A stretch of 64,000 bases of DNA from Microbacterium sp. Leaf288 (GCF_001422925.1 NZ_LMNI01000011.1:816515-880514), one strand, 5' to 3'. Shown: positions 9,424 through 17,971, counted from the stretch's first letter. Translations and numbers: made by a program. The notes: generated by a model not told the origin, from the letters alone.

Positions 9424-11212
9424 TCTCCGTCTGTCGGAGATCGTTTCACCCTTCGGCGTCGGTGCGATTGTTGATGTGAGAGGGGAGTCGCTGATCGCAG
9501 CGGATACGTCGTGGTGGGACAAGAAGCACTCGCCCGAGATTCATTGCGAGCGCCTGCTACAGCGCATTGGCGCAGGCGAGCTTCGCGAGCCACCCACGCA
9601 TTCGGGGAGAGTTGCGAAAGGCACCCCCAGCCTCCTCTACTGGCGATTCCCCGAGTGGCGGTTTTGCGAACGCTGCACGAAGCTTTCGGACCGATCGGGC
9701 AAGGATAAAGGCAAGTGGACCAATAAGTGCGCCTGCGGAGGCATCCTCGTGCCAATGCGCTACATCGCGATCTGCGAAAAGGGAAGCCACACCCAGGACA
9801 TCCCCTGGTTCACGTGGGCACATCGCGGAAGTGATTCGGGGATAACCGACGCTGTGAGATTCTGTCGCGCGTACAAGGAACTGAGGTTTGTACGATCAGC
9901 GAAGTCCGGTGAAGGTCTGAAGTCGTTGCGAGTCGAGTGCGGGAGTTGCAAACGATCTCGATCCCTGTCGGACCTCGTCGCCAAGTCGGCGCTGGGTCGC
10001 GACGGTCTTCGTTGCAGCGGTCGACAGCCGTGGCAGGATCCGACTACAGCGGCCGTATGCGATCACGCTCTCGCTGCGGTTCAGCGCGGAGCGACAAGCA
10101 ACTACATCGCCGAGCGACTCTCTGCGCTCGACATCCCGGAGGAGCGCCCGGCATCCGTCCAGCTCGCGGACAAGATTCGCGGACACGTCTATTTCGACAA
10201 ACTCGTGGCGGACAACGGCGGCCCGCAGTCCGACATGGTGTCCGAATGGATCGCGGCCGAGCTGAACACCACGAAAGACGTCGTCCTCGCACTGGCCGCC
10301 CAAGACGGGACCGATCTCGATGAACCACTCATGGACTTGAAGGACGGAGAGTGGGCGGCATTCGTCAAGAAGCTCGAGCAAAGCGGGCGAGACGACAGCG
10401 GATCGGATTTCGTCGTCGACGGGTGGGATCTCTCACCGCGTCCCGACTGGCCGAGCACGCTGACAGGCCGCATCGACTCCATCGGTCAAGTCCGTCGTGT
10501 CAGGGAGGTGCGCGCGCTCCTCGGATTTCGACGCCACGACGGGAATGCGGAGCGCATCATGGCAGACCTCGGACCTGATCAACGACGGAAGCCGGTGTAC
10601 CCAGCGATCGAGATGTTCGGTGAGGGTATTTTCCTGCGATTCAATGAAGCTGTCCTGGCTGAGTGGGAGCGGCGCCCCGAGGTACTCGCGCGCGCTGATG
10701 TACTAATCGGCCGCCGAAACGCTACCGAATGGGCTCACCGGCTACCAACCCCGGAACCAAGATTCATCGTCCTGCACACGATTGCTCATCTGTTGGTCCG
10801 GCGACTCGCATACGCGAGCGGTTACGCTTCGGCCTCCCTGCAGGAGCGGATCTACGCCAGCTCCGAAAGACCAGACAGGACGGCGGGCGTGCTCATCTAC
10901 ACTGCTGCCGGAGACGCGCAAGGCACCCTCGGCGGCCTCGTCCGCCTCGGAGCGCCGGACAAGCTGGTCCCGTTGCTGCTGGCCGCACTCAACGACGCCG
11001 ACGTCTGCTCTAACGACCCGGTGTGTATTGAAAGCGACAGCCAGGGTTCCTCGAGTCTGAATCTGTCCGCATGCCACGGCTGCTCACTTGTTAGCGAGAC
11101 CTCCTGCGAGTCAGGGAATAGGCTCCTGGACCGTCAGCTCGTGTTCGGCGGTCGTAGCGTTCCCGGCCTACTCGAAGGGGTTTTGGAGGAAGTCAGAACA
11201 TCTGCGGCCTAA
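9404..11212 (+). CDS. drmB: DrmB-like DUF1998 protein
   Basis: A 602-residue protein starting at a GTG that overlaps the end of drmA by 20 nt. It begins with the SEIVSPFGVGAIVD pattern typical of DrmB-like proteins. It carries CERC and CACG pairs (about residues 88 and 109), a DUF1998 segment around LHTIAHLLVRRLAY (about 456), and a C-terminal CHGC plus a further Cys (about 557-568) that probably bind zinc. DrmB partners with DrmA in DISARM to recognise or handle invading DNA. It is the last gene of the overlapping operon; 130 nt separate it from the Vsr gene. Family assignment is firm; the role in this hybrid locus is inferred. Confidence 0.82.
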   Translation: MERIKHDLRLSEIVSPFGVGAIVDVRGESLIAADTSWWDKKHSPEIHCERLLQRIGAGELREPPTHSGRVAKGTPSLLYWRFPEWRFCERCTKLSDRSGKDKGKWTNKCACGGILVPMRYIAICEKGSHTQDIPWFTWAHRGSDSGITDAVRFCRAYKELRFVRSAKSGEGLKSLRVECGSCKRSRSLSDLVAKSALGRDGLRCSGRQPWQDPTTAAVCDHALAAVQRGATSNYIAERLSALDIPEERPASVQLADKIRGHVYFDKLVADNGGPQSDMVSEWIAAELNTTKDVVLALAAQDGTDLDEPLMDLKDGEWAAFVKKLEQSGRDDSGSDFVVDGWDLSPRPDWPSTLTGRIDSIGQVRRVREVRALLGFRRHDGNAERIMADLGPDQRRKPVYPAIEMFGEGIFLRFNEAVLAEWERRPEVLARADVLIGRRNATEWAHRLPTPEPRFIVLHTIAHLLVRRLAYASGYASASLQERIYASSERPDRTAGVLIYTAAGDAQGTLGGLVRLGAPDKLVPLLLAALNDADVCSNDPVCIESDSQGSSSLNLSACHGCSLVSETSCESGNRLLDRQLVFGGRSVPGLLEGVLEEVRTSAA

Positions 11213-11342
11213 CCATGAACGAGCCTCAATGACGTCTCGAGATGCAGGAACACTTTCGTTGGGGAAACAGCCCCTGCGCTCCTTCGAAAGAGGGCACAAA
11301 CTAAGACCGTAGCCCTGCTAGCGAAACTCGAGGAAGTGGCGG

Positions 11343-11855
11343 TTGACATTCTCTGATCCTCGCCCTGAACGGAACCCACCCCGTTCCAATCCGTCCTGGG
11401 CGAGCAGTCCGGGCGTCGCGAGATCGATGCGCTCCAACCGCGGTCGCGACACGAGCCCTGAGCGTGCACTTCGTAAGGAGTTGCACGCGGCTGGTTACAG
11501 ATACAGAGTCGACTTTGCCCCCGGCCCCGATCGGCGCCGACGCGCAGACATCGTTTTCACCAGACTGCGCATCGCGATCTTCGTCGACGGGTGCTTCTGG
11601 CACTCATGCCCGGTCCACGGAACGGTGCCTAAGACGAACGCCGACTACTGGGTGCCGAAGCTGGAGCGGAACCGGCTTCGCGACGTGGAGACAACCCGGG
11701 CGCTGGAAGCCGACGGCTGGGCGGTCATACGTGTCTGGGAGCACGAATCGGTCGCTGCCGCCTCCGCACGCGTCATCGACGCGGTGAACGAGAAACGAAG
11801 GATGTTCGGCGAGGCCGACCTGCGACAGTCGTCCCGCCCGCCGGGCGTGCGATAG
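11343..11855 (+). CDS. vsr: Very-short-patch-repair (Vsr) family endonuclease
   Basis: A 170-residue protein with the Vsr core: SNRGRDTSPERALRKELHAAG, RRADIVF containing the metal-binding Asp, and VDGCFWHSCPVHG with the Trp/His recognition residues, followed by the RNRLRDVETTRALEADGW helix. Vsr nicks next to T:G mismatches that arise by deamination of 5-methylcytosine, so it normally accompanies a C5-methyltransferase; one is encoded at 12825-14006. The family N-terminus begins upstream of the internal ATG at 11427, and a GAGGAAG lies before the TTG at 11343, so that TTG is the preferred start. It stands 7 nt before the NaeI-like gene. Confidence 0.85.
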   Translation: MTFSDPRPERNPPRSNPSWASSPGVARSMRSNRGRDTSPERALRKELHAAGYRYRVDFAPGPDRRRRADIVFTRLRIAIFVDGCFWHSCPVHGTVPKTNADYWVPKLERNRLRDVETTRALEADGWAVIRVWEHESVAAASARVIDAVNEKRRMFGEADLRQSSRPPGVR

Positions 11856-11862
11856 CGTCTCG

Positions 11863-12828
11863 ATGATGAGAAAGACGGCCGCGTTGCCAGGCAGTTTGTG
11901 CCTACCCGACGAGCGACGCGGGCGCACCTCCACTCCCCACGTGGTCCATGGGGTGGACGACGATACTGAGCTCCAGAAGGTGTGGTCATGGCTCGTCGCC
12001 CGCCCGCTGCCCGTCCAGCTGACGCGAGCGGTCGACGATGCCGTGAAGTACGTTCTCGATGGAGCTCGGACGGGACGGTTCGACCTGCTGAGTCCTGAGG
12101 TCGATTCCGACGAGCGAGCCTCGGTGGGCACGAAGCTTCAGTACCGCGTGCTGAATGAGCTGCGTCTCTACAAAGAGCCCCCGCTAGACACTTTGATCCT
12201 CGGGATCCCGGTCGAGCTCAAGGCCACGATCCGGTCGAACTGGATGATCCCGACAGAGGGCCAATGTGAGATCAGCGTCCTCATCCAGGTGGATGTCGCG
12301 AGGCGACGTCACCGGGCGTTCCTGATGCGGGTCCACCGGGTGTGGCTGAACGACGGTGCCAACAAGGACGGAAAGCGTGGCGTCGCAGCGGATGCGCTCG
12401 CGCAGTTCTCACTTCCCCTGATCGATTGGACCTCGCTTCCCGCGGAGCCATTGATCCAGCTCACGGCAGCACAACTCGCTGTCGTCTTCGCGCCAAGAGT
12501 CGGTCAGACCTCTCGGCTGGCTTCGCTCTTCGGGTTCCTGCCAGACACGGTGATTCCTCGGTCCTCGATCGAAACGGTGTGTTTCGGAAACAAGGATCCG
12601 ATGCGCCGGGCACGCCAGGCGAAGGATGCTGTTCTCGCCGCGTCGGGCCTGGAGGTGCTTGTCGGGACCTGGCTCACCGATCGGCTGCGGGCGAAGGAGC
12701 TCGGGTTCGATCTAGGTGATGATGCCTGGGTGGCCGTGAGTCCTGCAAAGGCTCACGACCGCGTCGACGTGACGCCTGCTCAGCTTGAGATCGAGTGGGA
12801 CCCGCAAATACCTGGCGCGGGCAGTTAG
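11863..12828 (+). CDS. NaeI-like type II restriction endonuclease
   Basis: A 321-residue protein, close to the 317 residues of NaeI. The catalytic core resembles NaeI: VGTKLQYRVLNEL corresponds to its conserved GT-x(3) helix, and LDTLILGIPVELK places Asp, then an acidic residue 9 later, then Lys two further on. This is the spacing recalled for NaeI Asp86-Asp95-Lys97, with Glu in place of the second Asp. The NaeI Glu70 position reads as Gln. NaeI cuts GCCGGC; the same specificity here is only a guess. The gene ends tail-to-tail with the methyltransferase, the two stop codons sharing bases 12825-12828. The ATG at 11863 has no clear Shine-Dalgarno sequence. Confidence 0.72.
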   Translation: MMRKTAALPGSLCLPDERRGRTSTPHVVHGVDDDTELQKVWSWLVARPLPVQLTRAVDDAVKYVLDGARTGRFDLLSPEVDSDERASVGTKLQYRVLNELRLYKEPPLDTLILGIPVELKATIRSNWMIPTEGQCEISVLIQVDVARRRHRAFLMRVHRVWLNDGANKDGKRGVAADALAQFSLPLIDWTSLPAEPLIQLTAAQLAVVFAPRVGQTSRLASLFGFLPDTVIPRSSIETVCFGNKDPMRRARQAKDAVLAASGLEVLVGTWLTDRLRAKELGFDLGDDAWVAVSPAKAHDRVDVTPAQLEIEWDPQIPGAGS

Positions 12829-14006
12829 GCGACGGCGAGCTCGAGTTCTTGTTCGTCCGCGATCCGTGCGGCGACTAGGTGCGGCTTGATCTGCTGTGCG
12901 ATGGCTTGCGCCAGACCTGAGGGCACCGCGTTCCCGATCTGTCGTGCGATTTGGATCTTGGTGCCCACCCATCGGTAGTCAGCCGGGAAATCCTGGATCA
13001 GCGATGCCTCGAAGTGGCTGATGACGCGGTCAACCGAGCGAACCGGGTCGCTGCGATGCTTGCCGTACTCCTCCACCCACTCGCCAGCCTCCCACTGCGG
13101 GTGCAGGTACTGCCCCTTCTCCGGCTTGAAGAACTCTGTCCGGATCGTCACCGATGGCATGTCCCAACGGAGCCGGCCCATGACGTCGGTGGTGCCGGTC
13201 GGCTTGTTGGCCCAGCAGTTAGGAAGCAGCGCATGCGGAAGGTCGAACCGTCCGCCGCCTGGTGGTATGAAGCTGTATCGGTCGAGGCTCTTGCTCGTCG
13301 GTGTGCGCCGGATGTGGAGGTCGAGCCCGCGGAAGACTCCAGGCATCGTCTCTCCGAAGAAAGCGGACCTGGTGTCCGGAAGCTCCGTCGTCAAAGGATG
13401 CGGAGGGATAGCGCCGATCACATCCCGCACCGTCCGCCAGGGCTTCAGGCCCGACCCCTCGGCGGGATCCTTCGTGTGAGTAGCGTTGGGTAGATCGATT
13501 CGACCGATCCGCGATCCGATCACAATGGTCCGCTTGCGGCGCTGAGCGACGCCGTAGTCTGCAGCATTGAGCACTGCGTGCTGAAGTTCGTACTCGGCCA
13601 GAGCGCCATGATCGGCCTCCGCCAGCAGCATCGCGAACTCCGGCGACTTGGCAAAGCGATCGACGTTCTCGATGACGAAGACCTTGGGGCGCGAGTGCTT
13701 CACGAACCGCATGAACTCGCGCCAGAGCTGATTCCGAGGGTCGTTGATATCCTTCAGCCCGAGGTTCGAGAATCCCTGGCACGGTGGACCACCGATGATG
13801 ATGTCGGCCTCAGGGATGGCCTCGTTGGGTACGCCTGCGATGTCGCCCGCGATCACATGCTCTTCGCCGAAGTTCGCCGCATATGTGGCCGCCGCAGCTC
13901 GATCCCACTCAACCGCCAGCACTGAACGGAACCCCTCGGCCGCGAACCCGACTGTCATGCCTCCGCAACCGGCGAAAAGGTCAATCATGCGGAGGGATTT
14001 CGTCAT
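12825..14006 (-). CDS. DNA (cytosine-5)-methyltransferase
   Basis: A 393-residue C5-methyltransferase. Motifs are motif I DLFAGCGGMTVGF, catalytic PCQ in GGPPCQGFSNLG, motif VI FVIENVDRF, motif VIII QRRKRTIVIGSR and motif X RQIGNAVP. The start at 14006 gives MTKSLRMIDLFAG; an upstream in-frame ATG at 14090 would add a low-complexity Pro-rich leader and is rejected. It faces the NaeI-like gene and probably protects the host site cut by that enzyme. With Vsr the three form a complete restriction-modification-repair set. It might also serve as the DISARM methylase (DrmMII is a C5 enzyme), a point the sequence cannot decide. Confidence 0.92.
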   Translation of the reverse strand: MTKSLRMIDLFAGCGGMTVGFAAEGFRSVLAVEWDRAAAATYAANFGEEHVIAGDIAGVPNEAIPEADIIIGGPPCQGFSNLGLKDINDPRNQLWREFMRFVKHSRPKVFVIENVDRFAKSPEFAMLLAEADHGALAEYELQHAVLNAADYGVAQRRKRTIVIGSRIGRIDLPNATHTKDPAEGSGLKPWRTVRDVIGAIPPHPLTTELPDTRSAFFGETMPGVFRGLDLHIRRTPTSKSLDRYSFIPPGGGRFDLPHALLPNCWANKPTGTTDVMGRLRWDMPSVTIRTEFFKPEKGQYLHPQWEAGEWVEEYGKHRSDPVRSVDRVISHFEASLIQDFPADYRWVGTKIQIARQIGNAVPSGLAQAIAQQIKPHLVAARIADEQELELAVA

Positions 14007-14158
14007 AGACCGATGGTAAGCGCGGCCACCGACGTCGGCGTCATACCCCGCCGTTACCGGTCGAGTCGTAGGTGGAGGCGGCGGCGGCACGTGACGGGAG
14101 CTCGCGCCTACCCCCTCGGCAGCTCGGGAGCCGGCGCTAGCCCCTCCTCGTCCTCTAG

Positions 14159-14174
14159 GGCGTGTTGATCAAGA
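14159..14174 (+). repeat. IS left terminal inverted repeat
   Basis: GGCGTGTTGATCAAGA, the exact reverse complement of 15457-15472. Similarity continues imperfectly for about 10 more bases inward. CTAG lies immediately outside. Confidence 0.92.
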
Positions 14175-14221
14175 AGGTGCGGGGTGGCCAGCCGCCGCGA
14201 GTTGCGCGGGAGAATGGGCGT

Positions 14222-14551
14222 GTGAAGATCCAGGTGCTGCATATCGAGGATTGCCCGAATTGGCAGGAGGCGGGCGATCGAGTACGGCTGGTGCTCGACT
14301 CGATCGGACGGGGCGATGTTCCGGTGGAGTTCGTGTTGATCCGCACCGAGGCTGAGGCGGTGAGCTCTGGTTTCGCGGGCTCGCCCACGATTCTTCTGGA
14401 CGGTCAGGACTTGTTCCCGTCCCAGGGGAACACTGCCGACTTGGCGTGCAGGGTCTATCTGACCGAGCGCGGCTTTGCGGGTGCGCCGACGGTGGGACAG
14501 CTTGAGCGCACGCTGCAGGAGCGCGAAGCGCTCAGCGGAGATCGGTCTTGA
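14222..14551 (+). CDS. Thioredoxin-fold protein, IS passenger gene
   Basis: A 109-residue protein starting at a GTG with GGGAGA upstream; the in-frame ATG at 14162 falls inside the terminal repeat and is unlikely. It begins with VKIQVLHIEDCPNWQEA, a thioredoxin-like beta-strand with a CPNW motif instead of the CxxC redox pair. A cis-Pro-like SPTILLDGQDLFP follows. This resembles the small thioredoxin-family proteins often found near metal- or mercury-resistance genes, but no metal genes are present here. It lies between the left terminal repeat and the transposase, whose 3' end it overlaps convergently by 20 nt, so it would move with the element. Its substrate is unknown. Confidence 0.75.
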   Translation: MKIQVLHIEDCPNWQEAGDRVRLVLDSIGRGDVPVEFVLIRTEAEAVSSGFAGSPTILLDGQDLFPSQGNTADLACRVYLTERGFAGAPTVGQLERTLQEREALSGDRS

Positions 14552-15417
14552 TCCAGATCAGCGCCGCGGCGAGGCTGACGGCGGCTCGGTAGTTGCGGGC
14601 GAGTTTGTCCGAGCGCATCGCGATGCCGCGCCACTGCTTGAGACGGTTGAAGCAGCGTTCTACGACGTTGCGTCCCTTGTAGCGTTCCTTCTGCTTGTCG
14701 CCGAAAGCGATCGGCCGGCCCGGCTTCTTGCGGCGGTGCGCGATCTGGTCGTCCCGCTCGGGGATGGTCGCCGCGATCCTCCGGTCGCGGAGCCAGGCGC
14801 GGTTCGCCCTTGAGGGGTACCCCTTGTCGGCGAGCACCCGGTCGGGGCGGGTGCGGGGGCGGCCCTTCCCGTCGCGGGGAACGCGGATGTTCTCCAGCAC
14901 CGCGCTCATCATCGTGGTGTCGTTGATGTTCCCGGCGGTGATCATCATGCTCAGCGGCCGGCCGCGGCCGTCGCAGACCAGGTGCAGTTTGGTCGTCAGC
15001 CCGCCGCGGGAGCGTCCGATCCCGTGATCAGGCGGCTCGGACCACGGATTCTTGTGATTCGGCACAGCCCCCTGTGTCCCGGGCGAGGGTCGCGCCGTGC
15101 TGATGCACGCGCGCGATCGTGGAGTCGATCGAGACGACCCAGTCGATTTCCCCAGCGGCGTCGGCCTGCTTCTGCACCTCGGTGAGCAGCTTCTGCCAGG
15201 TGCCGTCCCCGGCCCACCGGTTGAACCGCTTGTAGATCGAGTTCCACTTCCCGAACCGTTCCGGAACGTCACGCCACGGCGCACCGGTCCGGTACTTCCA
15301 CGCCATCCCCTCGATAGCGAGCCGGTGATCCGTCCACGGCCGCGACCGACCGGTCACCGTCGGCATCAACGGCTCCATCACGGCCCACACCTCGTCAGAG
15401 ATCTCCTGTCGCGTCAC
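14532..15417 (-). CDS. IS5-family DDE transposase in two overlapping frames
   Basis: The first frame (15417 down to 15028) encodes the IS5-type DUF4096 N-terminal region, ending just after SIDSTIARVHQHGATLARD with the first catalytic Asp. The second frame (from about 15080 to 14532) continues with HGIGRSRGGLTTKLH, the second Asp in LADKGYPS and the Glu in VERCFNRLKQWRG. All three catalytic residues are present once the frames are joined. The switch lies in a run of five G at about 15068-15072 on the minus strand and requires reading one base forward (+1, or -2). This may be programmed frameshifting, common in this IS group, or a one-base mutation inactivating the enzyme. Confidence 0.85.
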
Positions 15418-15456
15418 CGTTCAAGACTCACGCCCCACCCACCGAGGAGCGGAACC

Positions 15457-15472
15457 TCTTGATCAACACGCC
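15457..15472 (-). repeat. IS right terminal inverted repeat
   Basis: TCTTGATCAACACGCC, the exact reverse complement of 14159-14174, followed outside by CTAG. Confidence 0.92.
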
Positions 15473-15683
15473 CTAGCGCCAGGGCCCACCGCTCTCCAGC
15501 TATGTCCGAGCTGGCACGAGACTCTGCTCCGTGGACGCGGGCGACTCTGATGCTCATCCACTCGCCGCCGCCCAAACCGTCGACGCGGCTGCGTCGGAGG
15601 TCCGCCCTTGCGCATATAGGACGCCGCGACCGGATAGATTCACAAGACTGCACCGTCGCATGTATTTGGGGGATACACACCGC

Positions 15684-16349
15684 ATGACCACTACGGCCGC
15701 GCCGCCTTCGGCGACCGCACCTGGACCAAAGCCCGTCAGGAAGACACCGGTATGGGCAAAGATTCTGCTCGTCGTATTCATCGTCGCCGCGATCGGCGCA
15801 GCTGCGGTCGCTGGGCTCACGATTGGAAAGTTCCTCGGCGCGGCGGAGTCGCGCGACACCCAGGTCATCCGATCGATCAAAGGTGAGGAGCAGGTCATCC
15901 TCGTCACGGCGGGGATCACGGATGTCCAGGAGGAGCGCGCGGACGGTCTGAAGCTCGCGATCGGCGACTTCCAGCTCTTCACCCTCCCAGGCACCGAGCG
16001 GTCTGTGCTCGTTCGCTACGAATACGACGCGAAGTTCGGCATCGAGGGGAAGGACGTCGCGATCGTCCCCGCGGGCGACAACGCTTACCGCATCACAATC
16101 CCCAAGTTCATCTACCTGGGTTACGCCAACTCCGATTTGAGCGTCGCCGAGGAAGAGAATGGCCTGCTCAGTTGGACGACTCCTGAGATCGACACGACCG
16201 AAGTGTTCGAGGAACTGCTGTCTGAGCAGGCCGTGGACGAGCATATCGACGGCTTCCGACCGGTGCTCGAAGAACAGGCAGAGCAGTTCTACACCAAGAT
16301 CGTGAAGGCGATCGACCCCACCATCACCGTCGAGTTCGACTTTGAGTGA
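15684..16349 (+). CDS. Membrane-anchored protein of unknown function (DUF4230-like)
   Basis: A 221-residue protein starting at an ATG with GGGGGA upstream. A Pro-rich cytoplasmic stretch is followed by one transmembrane helix (VWAKILLVVFIVAAIGAAAV, about residues 24-45) and an extracytoplasmic domain with alternating beta-strands and a C-terminal acidic helix. The arrangement (hydrophobic anchor, a KFGIEG strand, a segment ending IPKF) is reminiscent of DUF4230 proteins, but I would not insist on it. It is followed by a second gene with a 37-nt gap, likely one transcript. Its place between a restriction system and a helicase/MazG pair makes a defence or island-maintenance role possible; no function is claimed. 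Confidence 0.7.
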   Translation: MTTTAAPPSATAPGPKPVRKTPVWAKILLVVFIVAAIGAAAVAGLTIGKFLGAAESRDTQVIRSIKGEEQVILVTAGITDVQEERADGLKLAIGDFQLFTLPGTERSVLVRYEYDAKFGIEGKDVAIVPAGDNAYRITIPKFIYLGYANSDLSVAEEENGLLSWTTPEIDTTEVFEELLSEQAVDEHIDGFRPVLEEQAEQFYTKIVKAIDPTITVEFDFE

Positions 16350-16386
16350 TGACCGAACGCCGCGACCCACAGAAGGACAACCGCCC

Positions 16387-17685
16387 ATGACCGACTCCGA
16401 ACCGCTCGAGGCTACGGCAGCTCCGTCGGGCAACGAAGTTGAACTCATCAGCGACGGCGACGGACTCTTGATCATCGGTGAGCCCGCAACCGTCGAGCGG
16501 TTCGTCGCGTCGACGGGACTGCCATCGCGGGAACTCGATCTGCGGCGGCTGAGCCCCTCAGTGGCGAAGGGCGCGGCGGTGGTGCAGGCCGCATCCGAGG
16601 TATCGGCCAACGCCGGCCGATGGATGAAACTGACCGAGGAGTCAGCGAGGGCCGCCCAGAAGCTGCCGCTCGTCAAGAACTCGACGACCGACTTCCTGCA
16701 CGCCACTACACGTGCGCCGAACGGACAGTTCGCGAAGAACCTTCAGTTCGTGGCAAAGCCGGGCGCGATGCTGACCAACCCCGCAATTCTCGCGGGTGTG
16801 GGCGGCATCATGGCTCAGTACGCGATGCAGCAGACGATGGAGGAGATCACCGACTACCTCGCGAAGATCGACGCCAAGGTCGACGACATTCTCCGCGCGC
16901 AGAAAGATGCAGTGCTTGCCGACATGATCGGCGTCGAACTGATGCTCGACGAAGCGATGGTCGTACGTGCGGAGGTCGGCCGGGTGTCCGAGGTGACGTG
17001 GTCGAAGGTGCAGGGCTCCGCGGCGACGATCGCGCGAACCCAGGCGTATGCCCTGCGGCAACTGGACGGACTCGCGGAGAAGCTCGAGCGTGAGACCAAG
17101 ATCGGTGAACTCGCCGATCTGTCGAAGCATGCACAGGACACCGTGGTGGAGTGGCTGGCTGTGCTCGCTCGTTGCGTCCAACTGCAGGAGGCCATGGGGG
17201 TGCTGGAGCTCGACCGTGTACTCGATGCCTCGCCGGACGAGCTCGACAAGCATCGCGTCGCGCTGCAGACGGCTCGCCACCGGAGGCTCGAGCTCATCGC
17301 GACGACCACCATGCAGCTCGTCGCCCGTATGGACGCGGCCGCGAGCAGAGCGAACGCAAAGGTGCTGCTGAGCCCCGTCTCGGCTCGAGTCGTCGTCCAC
17401 GCGAGCAACGACGTCGCCTCCGGTGTCGGTGAACTTCACGCGACACTTGGGGTCGCCGATGAGCGCGCCGCGCTCGAGGCTCGACGGTGGTCGGCGGCTG
17501 CAGCGGACGTGCGGGATGACGTGGTCGGTGCGGGCAGGGATGGCCTTCAGGCGGCGGGTCGATTTGGGACCGAGACGCTCGAGACCGCTCGGATGTCGAC
17601 AGGGCGCTTCGCCGGCAAGATCGCGAACCGTCTTCAGCGCACCGGCGACACCAACACCACTGAAGCCGACCAACCTGAACCTTGA
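16387..17685 (+). CDS. Hypothetical helical protein paired with the upstream membrane protein
   Basis: A 432-residue protein. The ATG at 16387 has AGAAGGA 10 nt upstream and is preferred over the TTG at 16342 that overlaps the previous gene. Predicted by eye: an N-terminal globular part with VELISDGDGLLIIGEP; a hydrophobic Ala/Gly-rich stretch around MLTNPAILAGVGGIMAQYAM (about residues 123-142) that could enter a membrane; then a long helical, coiled-coil-like region rich in Ala, Glu, Leu and Arg. The DGLLIIGEPATVERFV start may be an independent small domain. I recognise no family. The two-gene arrangement in a defence island suggests a functional pair. Confidence 0.7.
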   Translation: MTDSEPLEATAAPSGNEVELISDGDGLLIIGEPATVERFVASTGLPSRELDLRRLSPSVAKGAAVVQAASEVSANAGRWMKLTEESARAAQKLPLVKNSTTDFLHATTRAPNGQFAKNLQFVAKPGAMLTNPAILAGVGGIMAQYAMQQTMEEITDYLAKIDAKVDDILRAQKDAVLADMIGVELMLDEAMVVRAEVGRVSEVTWSKVQGSAATIARTQAYALRQLDGLAEKLERETKIGELADLSKHAQDTVVEWLAVLARCVQLQEAMGVLELDRVLDASPDELDKHRVALQTARHRRLELIATTTMQLVARMDAAASRANAKVLLSPVSARVVVHASNDVASGVGELHATLGVADERAALEARRWSAAAADVRDDVVGAGRDGLQAAGRFGTETLETARMSTGRFAGKIANRLQRTGDTNTTEADQPEP

Positions 17686-17971
17686 GGCGAAGTGGGATCA
17701 GATGTAGGGCGACTGCCGAACGAGCCGCGATGCGCTTGGGTCACGACGTCGTCGACCGGCAGCACCCTCACACTCGCATACGCCGCCGCTCGCCAGTCGG
17801 CTTTGTCCGCACGTCGGCCACTCTGTGGCGAGAGCGGCGCCGATTCAGTCCGATCGAAACGATCGACGAACCCCGAGATGCTGCGGGTCTTCGACTCAGA
17901 CAGATCGAGGTGGAAACCGCTCCGCCTCAGTCGGCTCCCGCCGTCGCGAGAACCATTGACGGACTCGCGCC

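Larger units (their letters stand above)
14159..15472. mobile_element. IS5-family insertion sequence with CTAG flanks
   Basis: A 1314-bp element bounded by perfect 16-bp terminal inverted repeats (GGCGTGTTGATCAAGA at the left, its complement at 15457-15472). CTAG occurs directly outside both ends (14155-14158 and 15473-15476), consistent with a 4-bp target duplication. It contains a two-frame IS5-type transposase on the minus strand and a plus-strand thioredoxin-fold gene inside the left end. It is longer than the usual single-gene IS5-family member because of that passenger. It lies about 150 nt upstream of the methyltransferase start. Confidence 0.9.

Noticed and set aside
1..11212. Classical class 1 or class 2 DISARM
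   Set aside because: drmA/drmB are present but drmC, drmD with drmMI, and drmE are not seen, so only a DISARM-like label is justified from this window.
11427..11855. Shorter Vsr start at the internal ATG
   Set aside because: Vsr similarity begins upstream of it and a GAGGAAG lies before the TTG at 11343.
14006..14090. Longer methyltransferase start
   Set aside because: The added residues are a Pro-rich stretch with no similarity; motif I starts within 8 residues of the ATG at 14006.
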